6,542 bases of DNA from an uncultured Porphyromonadaceae bacterium (GCA_902470475.1 CABRGT010000086.1:1-6542); one strand, 5' to 3'. Shown: positions 1 through 6,542, counted from the first letter of the stretch. Translations and numbers: made by a program. Notes: a model not told the origin generated them from the sequence alone.

Positions 1-3000
1 CGACTCGCAGTTCGCAGCCATGCTCACCGCCGACTACGGCTGCACGCGCCAGGAGCTGGCCGCGGCCGCGGCCGCAGCCCTGCGTCTGCTGCTCAACGAC
101 TACAGCGCTTTCAACGTATCCACCATCGATTCGTTCTTCCAGACCGTTCTGCGCAGCTTCGCACGCGAGATCGACCGTCAGGGCGACTACCGCCTCGAAC
201 TCGACAGCGACTTCGCCGTCACCACCGCCGTGACCATGCTGTTCGACGACGTCAACTTCCGCGAGAAAGGCGTCGCCGAGAATGTGGGACGCTGGCTGCG
301 CGACACCGCCCTGCGACGTCTCGACCAGGGCCAGGACTTCAACCCCTTCAACCGCAACGGCGCCGTGTTCTCGGACCTCACGCGGTATTTCAACAAGACG
401 TTCAACGAGACTTTCACCGCCCACGCCGGAGAGCTGCACGACTTCCTGGCCGACGAAGGCGCCCTCGACCGCTTCTGCGACGCGATCGACAGCAACATCC
501 AGGCACTTGCCCGCGATGTACACGACGCTGCGCAGCTGCTCTGCGACACCCTCGCCGCCGAAGGGCTTTCGGTCGATGATCTCAACGCGTCGGTTGCCGG
601 ACTTGTCGGGCGCTCGCTCGCCGGCACCGCATTCGACGATTCCGTGGCCAAGGCCGTTTTCGAGAAAGAAAGCAAGCGCGCCAAGTATCTGCTGGCTCTC
701 GAAAGCCGCGACGAATCGCTTTTCGGCCGCGGCGGATTCTTCAGGGCCAAAGTAAATGCAGGCGACAGCGCCCGCGAGGCGCTGTTCAGATGGTTCGACA
801 CACTGCGCCCCGCGCTGGTGCGGACGCGCGTCTACACCGCCGTCACAAAGTCGATCAGCACCCTGAAGGCACTGACTTACATCAATGACTATATCAACCG
901 CTTCCGCCAGGACAACAACCTGATACTGCTCGAGGACACCAACTCACTGCTGAGCAGCATAATCAGCGGTGCCGACGCACCGTTCATCTATGAACGCGTC
1001 GGCGTGGAGCTACGGCATTTCCTCATCGACGAGTTTCAGGACACATCGCGGCTGCAGTGGGAAAACCTGCAGCCGCTGGTAGCCAACGCCATGGCCTCGG
1101 GCGACGACTCGCTGATAATCGGCGACGTCAAACAGTCGATCTACCGCTGGCGCGGCGGCGACTCGTCGCTTCTCGACCGCCGCGTGCAGCAGGACCCGGC
1201 CCTGCGTGACAACGAGGTGCTGGGCACGACCGTCGACCGCAACACCAACTGGCGCAGCTCGCACGGCATGGTCCGGTTCAACAACACGGTCTTCTGCCGC
1301 ATGGCCGCCGATGCCTCCGTCACGGGCTATGAGGGCGCCACACAGGCCCTCCCCGAAAATACCGGCATGCTGCCGACCCACATAAACGTACGGCACCTCA
1401 ACTCGCCCGACGACGAAACCGTGCGGCAGCGCGTAGCCGAGCTGACCGGCGGCGATCCGCGCCTGCTGGAGGCATGCATGGATGGTGGCACATTCAGCCG
1501 CCGCCGCGCCGCCGCCGTAGTCTGCGGTTGCCGCATCATGCGCCAGCATGCCGCCGGTTACCGCTGGAAGGACATCGCAGTGCTGTGCAGACGCGTGGCC
1601 GACGGCGCCATGATCACCGGAATATTCAGCGAATACTTTCCCGAGATCAAGGTCATGTCGGGCGAGACGCTTATGCTCGAGAATGCTCCGGCCGTGAAGC
1701 TTATAGTCAGCATGCTTGAGATCATCGACTGCTCCTACGCAGGACTGCTGGCCGACACCGACACCGGCACCGACAGCAACACGCACACCGACGTAGCCGA
1801 CCTGATGATGGACCGCTTCGAATATTATCTGGCGCACGGCGACACGATCGACATCGCCCTCGACAAGGCCCTGAGCGGCCGGGCCGACGGCGGAGCCGAC
1901 GATCCGGAAGCCCCGTCGCTGATTTCCGACATAGCGCGACTGCGACGCATGGCTCCGGCCAATCTGCTTTCGACAGTCGAGGGCATCATATCACTGAAGA
2001 TACCGCCTGCGCAGCGCATGGCCGAGCTTCCGTACATCAACGCTTTTCTCGACGCCGTCTGCGAATTCTCCGACAGCCACATACCCACGGTACACGCCTT
2101 CCTGGAGTACTGGGCCACTGTGCGCCACAAACTCTCCATAGCCGCTCCGGGCGGCCTCGACGCCGTCGACATCATGACCGTACACAAGGCCAAGGGGCTT
2201 GAGTGGCCCTGCGTCCACATCCCGGTCATGGACTGGGAACTCACCGCCCGCAGCAGCCCGGCCTGGTTCGATCTATCGGTCCTGGACGATATCGATGCCG
2301 CCGACCGGCCGCCGATCCTGTACATGACGCCGTCGCCGGCATTCACTCAGCCGGGAAGCCCGTTCCGCGACGCCGTAGCGGAGCAGATCCGCTGCGACAG
2401 CGCCGACAACCTCAATGTGGCCTACGTGGCCTTCACCCGCGCCGTAAGCGAACTCGACATCACGCTGACAGAAGCCGTCACCGACGGCGACGGCAGCCTC
2501 GGCGACGCACTCTGCCACGCCCTGCGCGCCCACGGACTGCCCCCGCAGGCCGACGGCGCCAATTCCGCCCTCTACCTCGATACGGCGCAGTACATCGACC
2601 CCGCCACCGGCGACTTCACCATAGGCGAGCCGACCGCTCCCCCGCAATCCGCGGAGAAAGAATCCGGCACTAAGAAAAAGCGGCGCCTCGTCGATCCCGA
2701 ACCCTCCGCGCCGGATATGCCGGGATTCAACTTCGGCTCTACGGCAGCACGCATCGCCCGTGTCGATGATCTCACAGCCGATCCATCCGGAGGACTCGAC
2801 GTGGAGTCCGGCGAGCCGTCGCCCATGCAGCCCCTTACGGACAGCGACGCCGATACGTCGGCGCGCGCCCGCGGCACCGGACTGCACGCCGTGCTGGCGC
2901 TGATGCATACCGCCGACGATCTCGCCCGGGCCGTCGCCCGGGTGGTCTACGATATGCCCGACGTCCCCGAAGGACTGGCCGACGAATACCGTTCGGTGCT

Positions 3001-3307
3001 CGAAGGTGCTTTCGAGGCCGCCGGCGACTACGCCCGCGCATGGTTCGGTCCCGACACACGCCGCGTACTGGCCGAGCAGACCGTCTACGATGCCGACCGT
3101 GGCGACAACTGGCGCCCCGACCGCATCGTATGGACTGCCGACGGCCACATCGACATAATCGACTACAAATTCACCTCGGCTCCGTCGCCTCGCCACGCCA
3201 CCCAGGTGCGCGGTTACATGAACATGCTCCGCTCCATGGGCCTCGACGGCCTGCGCGGCTTCGTATGGTACCCCGACCTGAGGCAGATCATACCCGTCGA
3301 CAACTGA
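1..3307 (+). CDS. addA: AddA/RexA-like UvrD-family helicase with C-terminal RecB-type nuclease (5' partial)
   Basis: ATP-driven 3'-5' helicase and exonuclease subunit, expected to work with an AddB partner to unwind and resect double-strand breaks for RecA. The frame is open to the window edge, so the ATG at 20 is internal: motif Ia (TIDSFFQ) follows it by only about 35 residues and Walker A is absent, so it must lie upstream. Counting from that Met: motif II LIDEFQDTS at 335-343; motif III GDVKQSIYRWRGGD at 368-381; motif IV NTNWRSS at 408-414; motif V TVHKAKGLEW at 720-729; motif VI VAYVAFTRA at 800-808 with Arg807. A Pro/Ser/acidic linker with a KKKRR patch (885-889) follows. The nuclease domain then shows His956 (GTGLH), Asp1034 (RPDRI), Asp1048 and Lys1050 (IDYK) and Gln1062/Tyr1066 (QVRGY), so the PD-(D/E)XK site looks intact. 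With 1095 residues visible, full length is probably near 1180. AddA and RecB are hard to tell apart without the partner gene; AddA is favoured by the apparent Bacteroidota origin. Confidence 0.93.
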   Translation, partial: DSQFAAMLTADYGCTRQELAAAAAAALRLLLNDYSAFNVSTIDSFFQTVLRSFAREIDRQGDYRLELDSDFAVTTAVTMLFDDVNFREKGVAENVGRWLRDTALRRLDQGQDFNPFNRNGAVFSDLTRYFNKTFNETFTAHAGELHDFLADEGALDRFCDAIDSNIQALARDVHDAAQLLCDTLAAEGLSVDDLNASVAGLVGRSLAGTAFDDSVAKAVFEKESKRAKYLLALESRDESLFGRGGFFRAKVNAGDSAREALFRWFDTLRPALVRTRVYTAVTKSISTLKALTYINDYINRFRQDNNLILLEDTNSLLSSIISGADAPFIYERVGVELRHFLIDEFQDTSRLQWENLQPLVANAMASGDDSLIIGDVKQSIYRWRGGDSSLLDRRVQQDPALRDNEVLGTTVDRNTNWRSSHGMVRFNNTVFCRMAADASVTGYEGATQALPENTGMLPTHINVRHLNSPDDETVRQRVAELTGGDPRLLEACMDGGTFSRRRAAAVVCGCRIMRQHAAGYRWKDIAVLCRRVADGAMITGIFSEYFPEIKVMSGETLMLENAPAVKLIVSMLEIIDCSYAGLLADTDTGTDSNTHTDVADLMMDRFEYYLAHGDTIDIALDKALSGRADGGADDPEAPSLISDIARLRRMAPANLLSTVEGIISLKIPPAQRMAELPYINAFLDAVCEFSDSHIPTVHAFLEYWATVRHKLSIAAPGGLDAVDIMTVHKAKGLEWPCVHIPVMDWELTARSSPAWFDLSVLDDIDAADRPPILYMTPSPAFTQPGSPFRDAVAEQIRCDSADNLNVAYVAFTRAVSELDITLTEAVTDGDGSLGDALCHALRAHGLPPQADGANSALYLDTAQYIDPATGDFTIGEPTAPPQSAEKESGTKKKRRLVDPEPSAPDMPGFNFGSTAARIARVDDLTADPSGGLDVESGEPSPMQPLTDSDADTSARARGTGLHAVLALMHTADDLARAVARVVYDMPDVPEGLADEYRSVLEGAFEAAGDYARAWFGPDTRRVLAEQTVYDADRGDNWRPDRIVWTADGHIDIIDYKFTSAPSPRHATQVRGYMNMLRSMGLDGLRGFVWYPDLRQIIPVDN
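59..79 (+). repeat. Run of seven alanine codons in addA
   Basis: Seven consecutive Ala codons, mostly alternating GCC and GCG, form a short GC-only simple repeat just upstream of motif Ia. The flanking residues (QEL before, LRLLL after) suggest an Ala-rich helix, not a disordered tract. Confidence 0.6.
1754..1792 (+). repeat. Degenerate GACACC hexamer repeat in addA, coding an Asp-Thr tract
   Basis: Six degenerate copies of the hexamer GACACC (GACACC, GACACC, GGCACC, GACAGC, AACACG, CACACC) plus a final GAC encode a tract of alternating Asp/Thr-like residues at 579-591. It lies between helicase motifs IV and V, after the conserved-looking stretch VKLIVSMLEIIDCSYAGLL, and is probably a flexible surface loop. 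In-frame copy-number change would be tolerated. Confidence 0.55.
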
Positions 3308-3313
3308 AGACTG

Positions 3314-4459
3314 ATGAAAATCCTCCACACCTCCGACTGGCACATAGGCCACACCTTCTTCGACTACGACCGGCTCGACGAACATGCCGCAGCACTTGAC
3401 CGCCTCGGCGATATCGCGGCGGCCGAGCAGCCCGACGCCATGCTGGTCTGCGGCGACATATTCCACACCTACATGCCGTCGGGCAAAGCGCGCAGGCTGC
3501 TGGTGGAGAAGATCGACGCCATTCACCGCCGTGTTCCCGGCATGCGGATCATCATCACCGCCGGCAACCACGACAACGCCGCATATCATGAAATATTCGC
3601 CACTCCATGGCTGCGCGACGGCGTCCATCTCGTGGGTACCATGCCGGCCGATCCCGCCGAGGCAGTCATCGAGATTCCGGGCCGCGGATTCATCGCCGCC
3701 GTGCCTTACATCAGCGCCCGGCGCATCGGAGGTGTCTACGAATCGGTCGGTACGGAAATAGCCCGCCGCAACACCGCCGGGCTTCCGGTCGTGTTCATGG
3801 GCCACATAGCCGTGAGCGGCAGCCGCTCCACCGGCCACGACTCCGACGGCGTCACCGTCGGCAACATCGAATGCCTGCCGCTCGGAGTGCTCGGCGACGG
3901 ACTCTACGATTATGCCGCCCTGGGCCACATCCACGGCCCGCAGACATTCGCCGGAGGCCGGGCACGTTACAGCGGCAGCCTGCTGCCGGTAAGTTTCGAC
4001 GAGAAGTGGGACCACACCGTGAGCATCGTCGAAATCGGACGACGCGGCGACCTCCCCGCTGTGCGCGAGATATCTGTCGGAACCGATTACGGGGTCGAGA
4101 CCATCGAAGGCGACTGGGACACGGCCGTAGGCGCCCTGCGTGCGCTCGGCCCGGAACACCGGGCCTACGTGCGGCTCCGCGTCACACAGGACGCTCCGCT
4201 TCCGCTCGATGCCGCCCGCACGGCGCGCGAAGCCTGCGAAGGCAAGCAGGTGCGGTTCTGCAATATCTTATATTGCCCGGCTGCTACAGCCGGCGGCGAC
4301 AATGACCGCACGGCCATGAGCGTCGATGACTTCGAGGCGGCCACGCCGCTCGACATCGCCCGACGCTATATCGCCGCCCGCGGGATGGCCGTCACCGACG
4401 GGCAGATCGATCTGCTGCGACAGGTCATAGAATCAGTCGACGGGGAGGACCGCGTATGA
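3314..4459 (+). CDS. sbcD: SbcD, nuclease subunit of the SbcCD (Rad50/Mre11-type) complex
   Basis: Mn-dependent calcineurin-like phosphoesterase that gives SbcCD its dsDNA exonuclease and hairpin/blocked-end endonuclease activity. It is complete at 381 residues, close to the roughly 400 usual for the family. All five phosphoesterase motifs are visible: Asp8/His10 in HTSDWHIGH, Asp48 in CGDIFH, Asn85-His86-Asp87 in AGNHDN, His164 in VFMGHIAVSG, and His205/His207 in LGHIHG. The family motif YSGSLLPVSFDE follows, then a C-terminal capping domain (about 230-381) that contacts DNA and SbcC. The start is fixed because motif I begins at residue 3 and the upstream gene ends six bases earlier. No Shine-Dalgarno is seen before it, as is common in Bacteroidota; translation may depend on coupling to the upstream stop. 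Position 51 is His where many bacterial SbcD proteins have Asp (GDIFD), but His also occurs in eukaryotic Mre11 (GDLFH), so activity should not be lost. Confidence 0.97.
   Translation: MKILHTSDWHIGHTFFDYDRLDEHAAALDRLGDIAAAEQPDAMLVCGDIFHTYMPSGKARRLLVEKIDAIHRRVPGMRIIITAGNHDNAAYHEIFATPWLRDGVHLVGTMPADPAEAVIEIPGRGFIAAVPYISARRIGGVYESVGTEIARRNTAGLPVVFMGHIAVSGSRSTGHDSDGVTVGNIECLPLGVLGDGLYDYAALGHIHGPQTFAGGRARYSGSLLPVSFDEKWDHTVSIVEIGRRGDLPAVREISVGTDYGVETIEGDWDTAVGALRALGPEHRAYVRLRVTQDAPLPLDAARTAREACEGKQVRFCNILYCPAATAGGDNDRTAMSVDDFEAATPLDIARRYIAARGMAVTDGQIDLLRQVIESVDGEDRV
4260..4276 (+). repeat. AT-rich inverted repeat within sbcD
   Basis: GCAATAT and ATATTGC are perfect inverted copies around the triplet CTT. 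The site is conspicuously AT-rich for this GC-rich gene. It codes Cys-Asn-Ile-Leu-Tyr-Cys in the SbcD capping domain, which may be its whole explanation. The predicted stem is weak, and nothing marks it as a terminator. Confidence 0.3.
4442..4449 (+). promoter_or_regulatory. Shine-Dalgarno sequence for sbcC
   Basis: The bases GGGGAGGA contain a full GGAGG core (4444-4448), with seven bases between that core and the sbcC ATG at 4456, an ideal distance. It lies inside the last codons of sbcD (Asp-Gly-Glu-Asp), so chance coding overlap is possible. It supports the chosen sbcC start. Neither sbcD nor any other position in the window shows a comparable site before a start codon. Confidence 0.6.
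4456..4459 (+). other. ATGA start-stop overlap joining sbcD and sbcC
   Basis: The sbcC ATG (4456-4458) overlaps the sbcD TGA (4457-4459). This arrangement usually means translational coupling and helps keep the two subunits of one complex in balance. The family is very often encoded in this order, sbcD then sbcC. Confidence 0.9.
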
Positions 4460-6542
4460 AACTTATCAGACTAGAAATTCACAACATAGCGTCCATCGCC
4501 GACGCCACACTCGACTTTGCCTCCGCCCCGCTGCGCGACGCCGGTGTGTTCCTCATCAGCGGCCCCACGGGTTCGGGAAAGAGTACGCTGCTCGATGCCG
4601 TGTGCCTGGCCCTCTACGACAGCGTGCCGCGCATGGACCGCACCGACATGCGCTCGCGCACGGACGACCCGGCATCCGGCATGGCGCCCGACGACATCCG
4701 CCAGCTGCTGCGCCAGGGAGCTTTCGAGGGTTTCGCGCGCCTGACTTTCGAGGCCAACAACGGCAAGACCTACATGGCCGAATGGATCGCCGAACGCACC
4801 ACGCGCCGTTCACGCGGCTCCGACCGAGGCAAGATCAAGGAACGGCGCCGATCGCTCACGTGTCTGAGCGATCCGTCCGAACTGCCGCTTGACAAAATAA
4901 AACCGGTCAACGACGCCATCGTGGCCCTTACCGGCCTATCGTACGGACAGTTCTGCCGCACCACGATGCTGGCTCAGGGAGAGTTCACCAGATTTCTGCT
5001 GAGCGATGACCGCTCGAAGGCCGACATTCTGGAAAAAATCACCGACAAGACCGTCTACGCCCGCATCGGCGCACGGATTTTTGAAGAGACACGTACCCGC
5101 GAGAACGTCGTGCGCGAACTTGAGGCAAAGCGCGGAATGGTTCGTCTGCTTCCGGCCGACGAACGTGCGGCACTTGCCGACGAGCGCACGCGTCTGACAG
5201 CCGAAGCCGCCGAAGGGCGCCGCCAGCTTGCCTCACTGGCGACCGCGCGCCAGTGGCTTGTACGGGAAGCCGAGCTGAAAGCGCGTCACGAGGCCGACGC
5301 CGGGAAGGTCGCACTGGCTCAGAAAGCTGTAGCCGACGAATCATTCACACTGCGACGCGAATTCATCCGGCGCTTCGACGTATCGGCCGAGGCCCGCAGC
5401 GACTTGAAGAGTTGTCAGGAAGCCTGGGCCGAGGCCCGGCGCAGCCGCATGGCCATCGATGCTCTGCACGGCGATTTCAGACGTTACCTGCGTATGAAAC
5501 GGCAGGTGGCCGACAGACGCGACTCCGCACTGCAGGCAGCTGAAGAACTCGAAAAAAAGATCGCCGGATACGGCGTACGGAGCGAAGCATTCGCACAGGC
5601 TGCCGCAGTGAACGAATATCTTGCGGAAGCCATCGCCGCAAACCGTGCCATCGCCGATCTCATGAAACGGCGCACACATGCTGCCGAGTCGCTGCCTGAG
5701 CTTGACAAGACATTCGCCGATGCCGGAGCCGCAGCCGCCCGCGCCGCAGCCGCGACATCCGAGGCACGCGCGGGAGTCGACAGCATCACCGCCGCCATCG
5801 CGGCTTATGACTTCGCGGCCCTTACAGCGGCCCGCGACCGCGCGACACGATTGCTCGAAAACATACGCGCCGCACAGAAAGAGGCGCGGGACATCGACTC
5901 GGCCGAACAGATCTACACGTCCGACTGCGAGACATGCTGCTCCGCTCTGAAAAAGCTCCGCGAGTACGACACACTATGCGTACGACTCGCCGATGAGGCC
6001 GACACAGCCGCCAAGGCGCTCGAAAAAGCCCGGCGGCTCTACGATCTGGCCGCGGCATCGGCCGACGAGCACGCCAACGCACTGCGGTCGCTGCTCATCC
6101 CAGGATGCAAATGCCCCGTATGCAGCCGGACGGTCGACCACATTGTCGAGCCGGACACTGCCGCCGAATCGCAACTGCGCACCGAACTCAAAGTCGAACT
6201 TGACCAAGCTGTCGAATCCGACCGTCAGGCCCGTCAGGCCCTCACACAGGCCCAGGCCGGCGCACAGGCGGCCCGACAGATCTACGACCGCGAATCGGAG
6301 CGCCTGGCCAAAGTCCGCGCCGAACTCTACTCACGCCGACACCGGCTGACCGAAAAGTTCGAATCCATGCACACTACCGCCGATACGGCGGAAGCAGCCA
6401 TTGCCGACGCTGAAAACCGGCGAGAAGAAGCCACTAAAACACTCGATGCCCGCGAAAAGCTTTTAGCCGGACGCGAGCGCAAACAGGTGGCCCTGACCAA
6501 AGCCACCGAGGCCGAGAAAGCCGCTGCCGCGGCACTCGAGCG
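4456..6542 (+). CDS. sbcC: SbcC, ATPase/coiled-coil subunit of SbcCD (3' partial)
   Basis: SMC-like Rad50-type ATPase that binds SbcD, clamps DNA and tethers or senses ends through a long coiled coil. The frame has no stop from 4456 to the window edge, giving 695 complete codons; the family is usually about 1000-1050 residues, so roughly 300-350 are missing. Visible parts: beta strand MKLIRLEIHNI; Walker A GPTGSGKST at 36-44 with Lys42; Q-loop MLAQGEF at 171-177 with Gln174; N-terminal coiled-coil arm from about 190 to 545, rich in Glu, Arg, Ala and Leu; zinc hook CPVC at 553-556; and the start of the return arm, again Ala/Glu/Gln-rich. The signature motif, Walker B, D-loop and H-loop should follow downstream. 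The ATG overlaps the sbcD stop as ATGA and has a strong Shine-Dalgarno, so both start and coupling are well supported. Unusual points are extra cysteines at 491, 494, 495 and 551 and a slippery A_AAA_AAG at codons 366-368. Confidence 0.96.
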   Translation, partial: MKLIRLEIHNIASIADATLDFASAPLRDAGVFLISGPTGSGKSTLLDAVCLALYDSVPRMDRTDMRSRTDDPASGMAPDDIRQLLRQGAFEGFARLTFEANNGKTYMAEWIAERTTRRSRGSDRGKIKERRRSLTCLSDPSELPLDKIKPVNDAIVALTGLSYGQFCRTTMLAQGEFTRFLLSDDRSKADILEKITDKTVYARIGARIFEETRTRENVVRELEAKRGMVRLLPADERAALADERTRLTAEAAEGRRQLASLATARQWLVREAELKARHEADAGKVALAQKAVADESFTLRREFIRRFDVSAEARSDLKSCQEAWAEARRSRMAIDALHGDFRRYLRMKRQVADRRDSALQAAEELEKKIAGYGVRSEAFAQAAAVNEYLAEAIAANRAIADLMKRRTHAAESLPELDKTFADAGAAAARAAAATSEARAGVDSITAAIAAYDFAALTAARDRATRLLENIRAAQKEARDIDSAEQIYTSDCETCCSALKKLREYDTLCVRLADEADTAAKALEKARRLYDLAAASADEHANALRSLLIPGCKCPVCSRTVDHIVEPDTAAESQLRTELKVELDQAVESDRQARQALTQAQAGAQAARQIYDRESERLAKVRAELYSRRHRLTEKFESMHTTADTAEAAIADAENRREEATKTLDAREKLLAGRERKQVALTKATEAEKAAAAALE
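5553..5575 (+). promoter_or_regulatory. Possible -1 frameshift signal inside sbcC
   Basis: The codons GAA AAA AAG (5551-5559) place the heptamer A_AAA_AAG in the zero frame exactly as in the E. coli dnaX slippery site. Two bases later CGCCG (5562-5566) pairs perfectly with CGGCG (5571-5575) around the loop GATA. A -1 shift would read 46 further codons to a TGA at 5697-5699 and give a product of about 414 residues, lacking the hook and the second ATPase half. The stem is short and close to the slip site, and I see no upstream Shine-Dalgarno stimulator, so function is doubtful. A Glu-Lys-Lys run in a coiled coil could give this by chance. Confidence 0.2.
6106..6123 (+). other. Zinc-hook coding segment of SbcC (CPVC)
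   Basis: The codons give Cys551-Lys-Cys553-Pro-Val-Cys556. Cys553 and Cys556 form the CxxC hook at the apex of the coiled coil, where two SbcC molecules share one zinc ion. The hook sits between a long Glu/Arg/Ala-rich ascending arm and the start of the descending arm, as expected. Cys551, two residues before the hook, is additional to the CxxC pattern. Confidence 0.9.
6222..6239 (+). repeat. Tandem 9-bp duplication in sbcC
   Basis: CCGTCAGGC occurs twice in direct tandem (6222-6230 and 6231-6239), coding Arg-Gln-Ala twice at the start of a Gln/Ala-rich part of the descending coiled-coil arm. It looks like a small slippage duplication that keeps the frame. A nine-base insertion adds three residues, which does not fit a seven-residue heptad period. 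Confidence 0.5.

Noticed and set aside
20..22. The ATG at 20 as the true start of the helicase
   Set aside because: The frame is open upstream to the window edge, and a start here would leave a helicase without Walker A although every later motif is intact. The gene is cut by the window, not truncated.
1010..1837. A 275-codon minus-strand open frame within addA
   Set aside because: It has the same codon register and the same composition cause as the longer antisense frame, and it lies opposite helicase motifs II to IV. No start signal or known domain is seen.
2203..2673. Overlapping + strand open frames inside addA, sbcD and sbcC (for example 2203-2673, 3607-4305 and 5993-6349)
   Set aside because: Their translations are Arg/Pro/His-rich, typical of out-of-frame reading of GC-rich genes, and show no domain.
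2923..2942. Two copies of CGCCCGGG four bases apart as a possible regulator site
   Set aside because: They lie within nuclease-domain coding sequence and encode a repeated Ala-Arg pair; such GC words are expected by chance here.
3308..3313. A promoter or terminator between addA and sbcD
   Set aside because: Only six bases separate the genes, with no hairpin and no promoter-like sequence.
2273..4159. A 628-codon open frame on the minus strand spanning the end of addA and most of sbcD
   Set aside because: It is exactly in codon register with the two sense genes, so its stops would need sense TTA, CTA or TCA codons, which this GC-rich genome avoids. The translation shows no recognisable motif, and both sense genes carry complete family motifs. 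The shared frame of addA and sbcD explains why it crosses the junction.
5029..5040. Run of six A in sbcC as a second slippery site
   Set aside because: The codons are CTG GAA AAA ATC, so the phase does not fit the X_XXY_YYZ pattern needed for tandem slippage.

Overview
The window is a stretch of bacterial chromosome fully packed with three genes, all on the + strand, all concerned with processing broken or aberrant DNA ends. The DNA is clearly GC-rich, with third codon positions mostly G or C. The helicase sequence (motif Ia as TIDSFFQ followed by LRSFARE, and a single chain with UvrD-type helicase followed by a RecB-type nuclease) is the form I associate with Bacteroidota, probably Bacteroidales. 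That placement is a judgement from protein character, not from a marker gene, and the base composition is high for that group.

Layout: (1) positions 1-3307 hold the 3' part of an AddA/RexA-like helicase-nuclease whose N-terminus, including the Walker A motif, lies upstream of the window. (2) Six bases later comes a complete sbcD (3314-4459), the Mre11-type nuclease subunit. (3) sbcC begins inside the sbcD stop (ATGA overlap, 4456-4459) and runs open to the window end. It shows the N-terminal ATPase half, the first coiled-coil arm, the zinc hook and the start of the return arm. The signature, Walker B and later motifs lie beyond the window.

The tight spacing (6 nt, then a 4-nt overlap), the shared strand and the lack of any intergenic promoter or terminator suggest one transcript. 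The gene products form two complementary machines. AddA, with an AddB partner expected outside the window, unwinds and resects double-strand ends for RecA loading. SbcCD cleaves hairpins, cruciforms and protein-blocked ends. Together the cluster reads as a core recombinational repair operon.

I found no RNA genes, mobile elements, CRISPR arrays, phage remnants or obviously new system. The points worth a second look are small. They are an in-frame A_AAA_AAG slippery heptamer followed by a GC stem-loop inside sbcC, extra cysteines near the zinc hook, a strong Shine-Dalgarno sequence before sbcC in a lineage that seldom uses one, an in-frame junction between addA and sbcD, and a degenerate Asp-Thr repeat in the helicase. 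Long antisense open frames are composition shadows.
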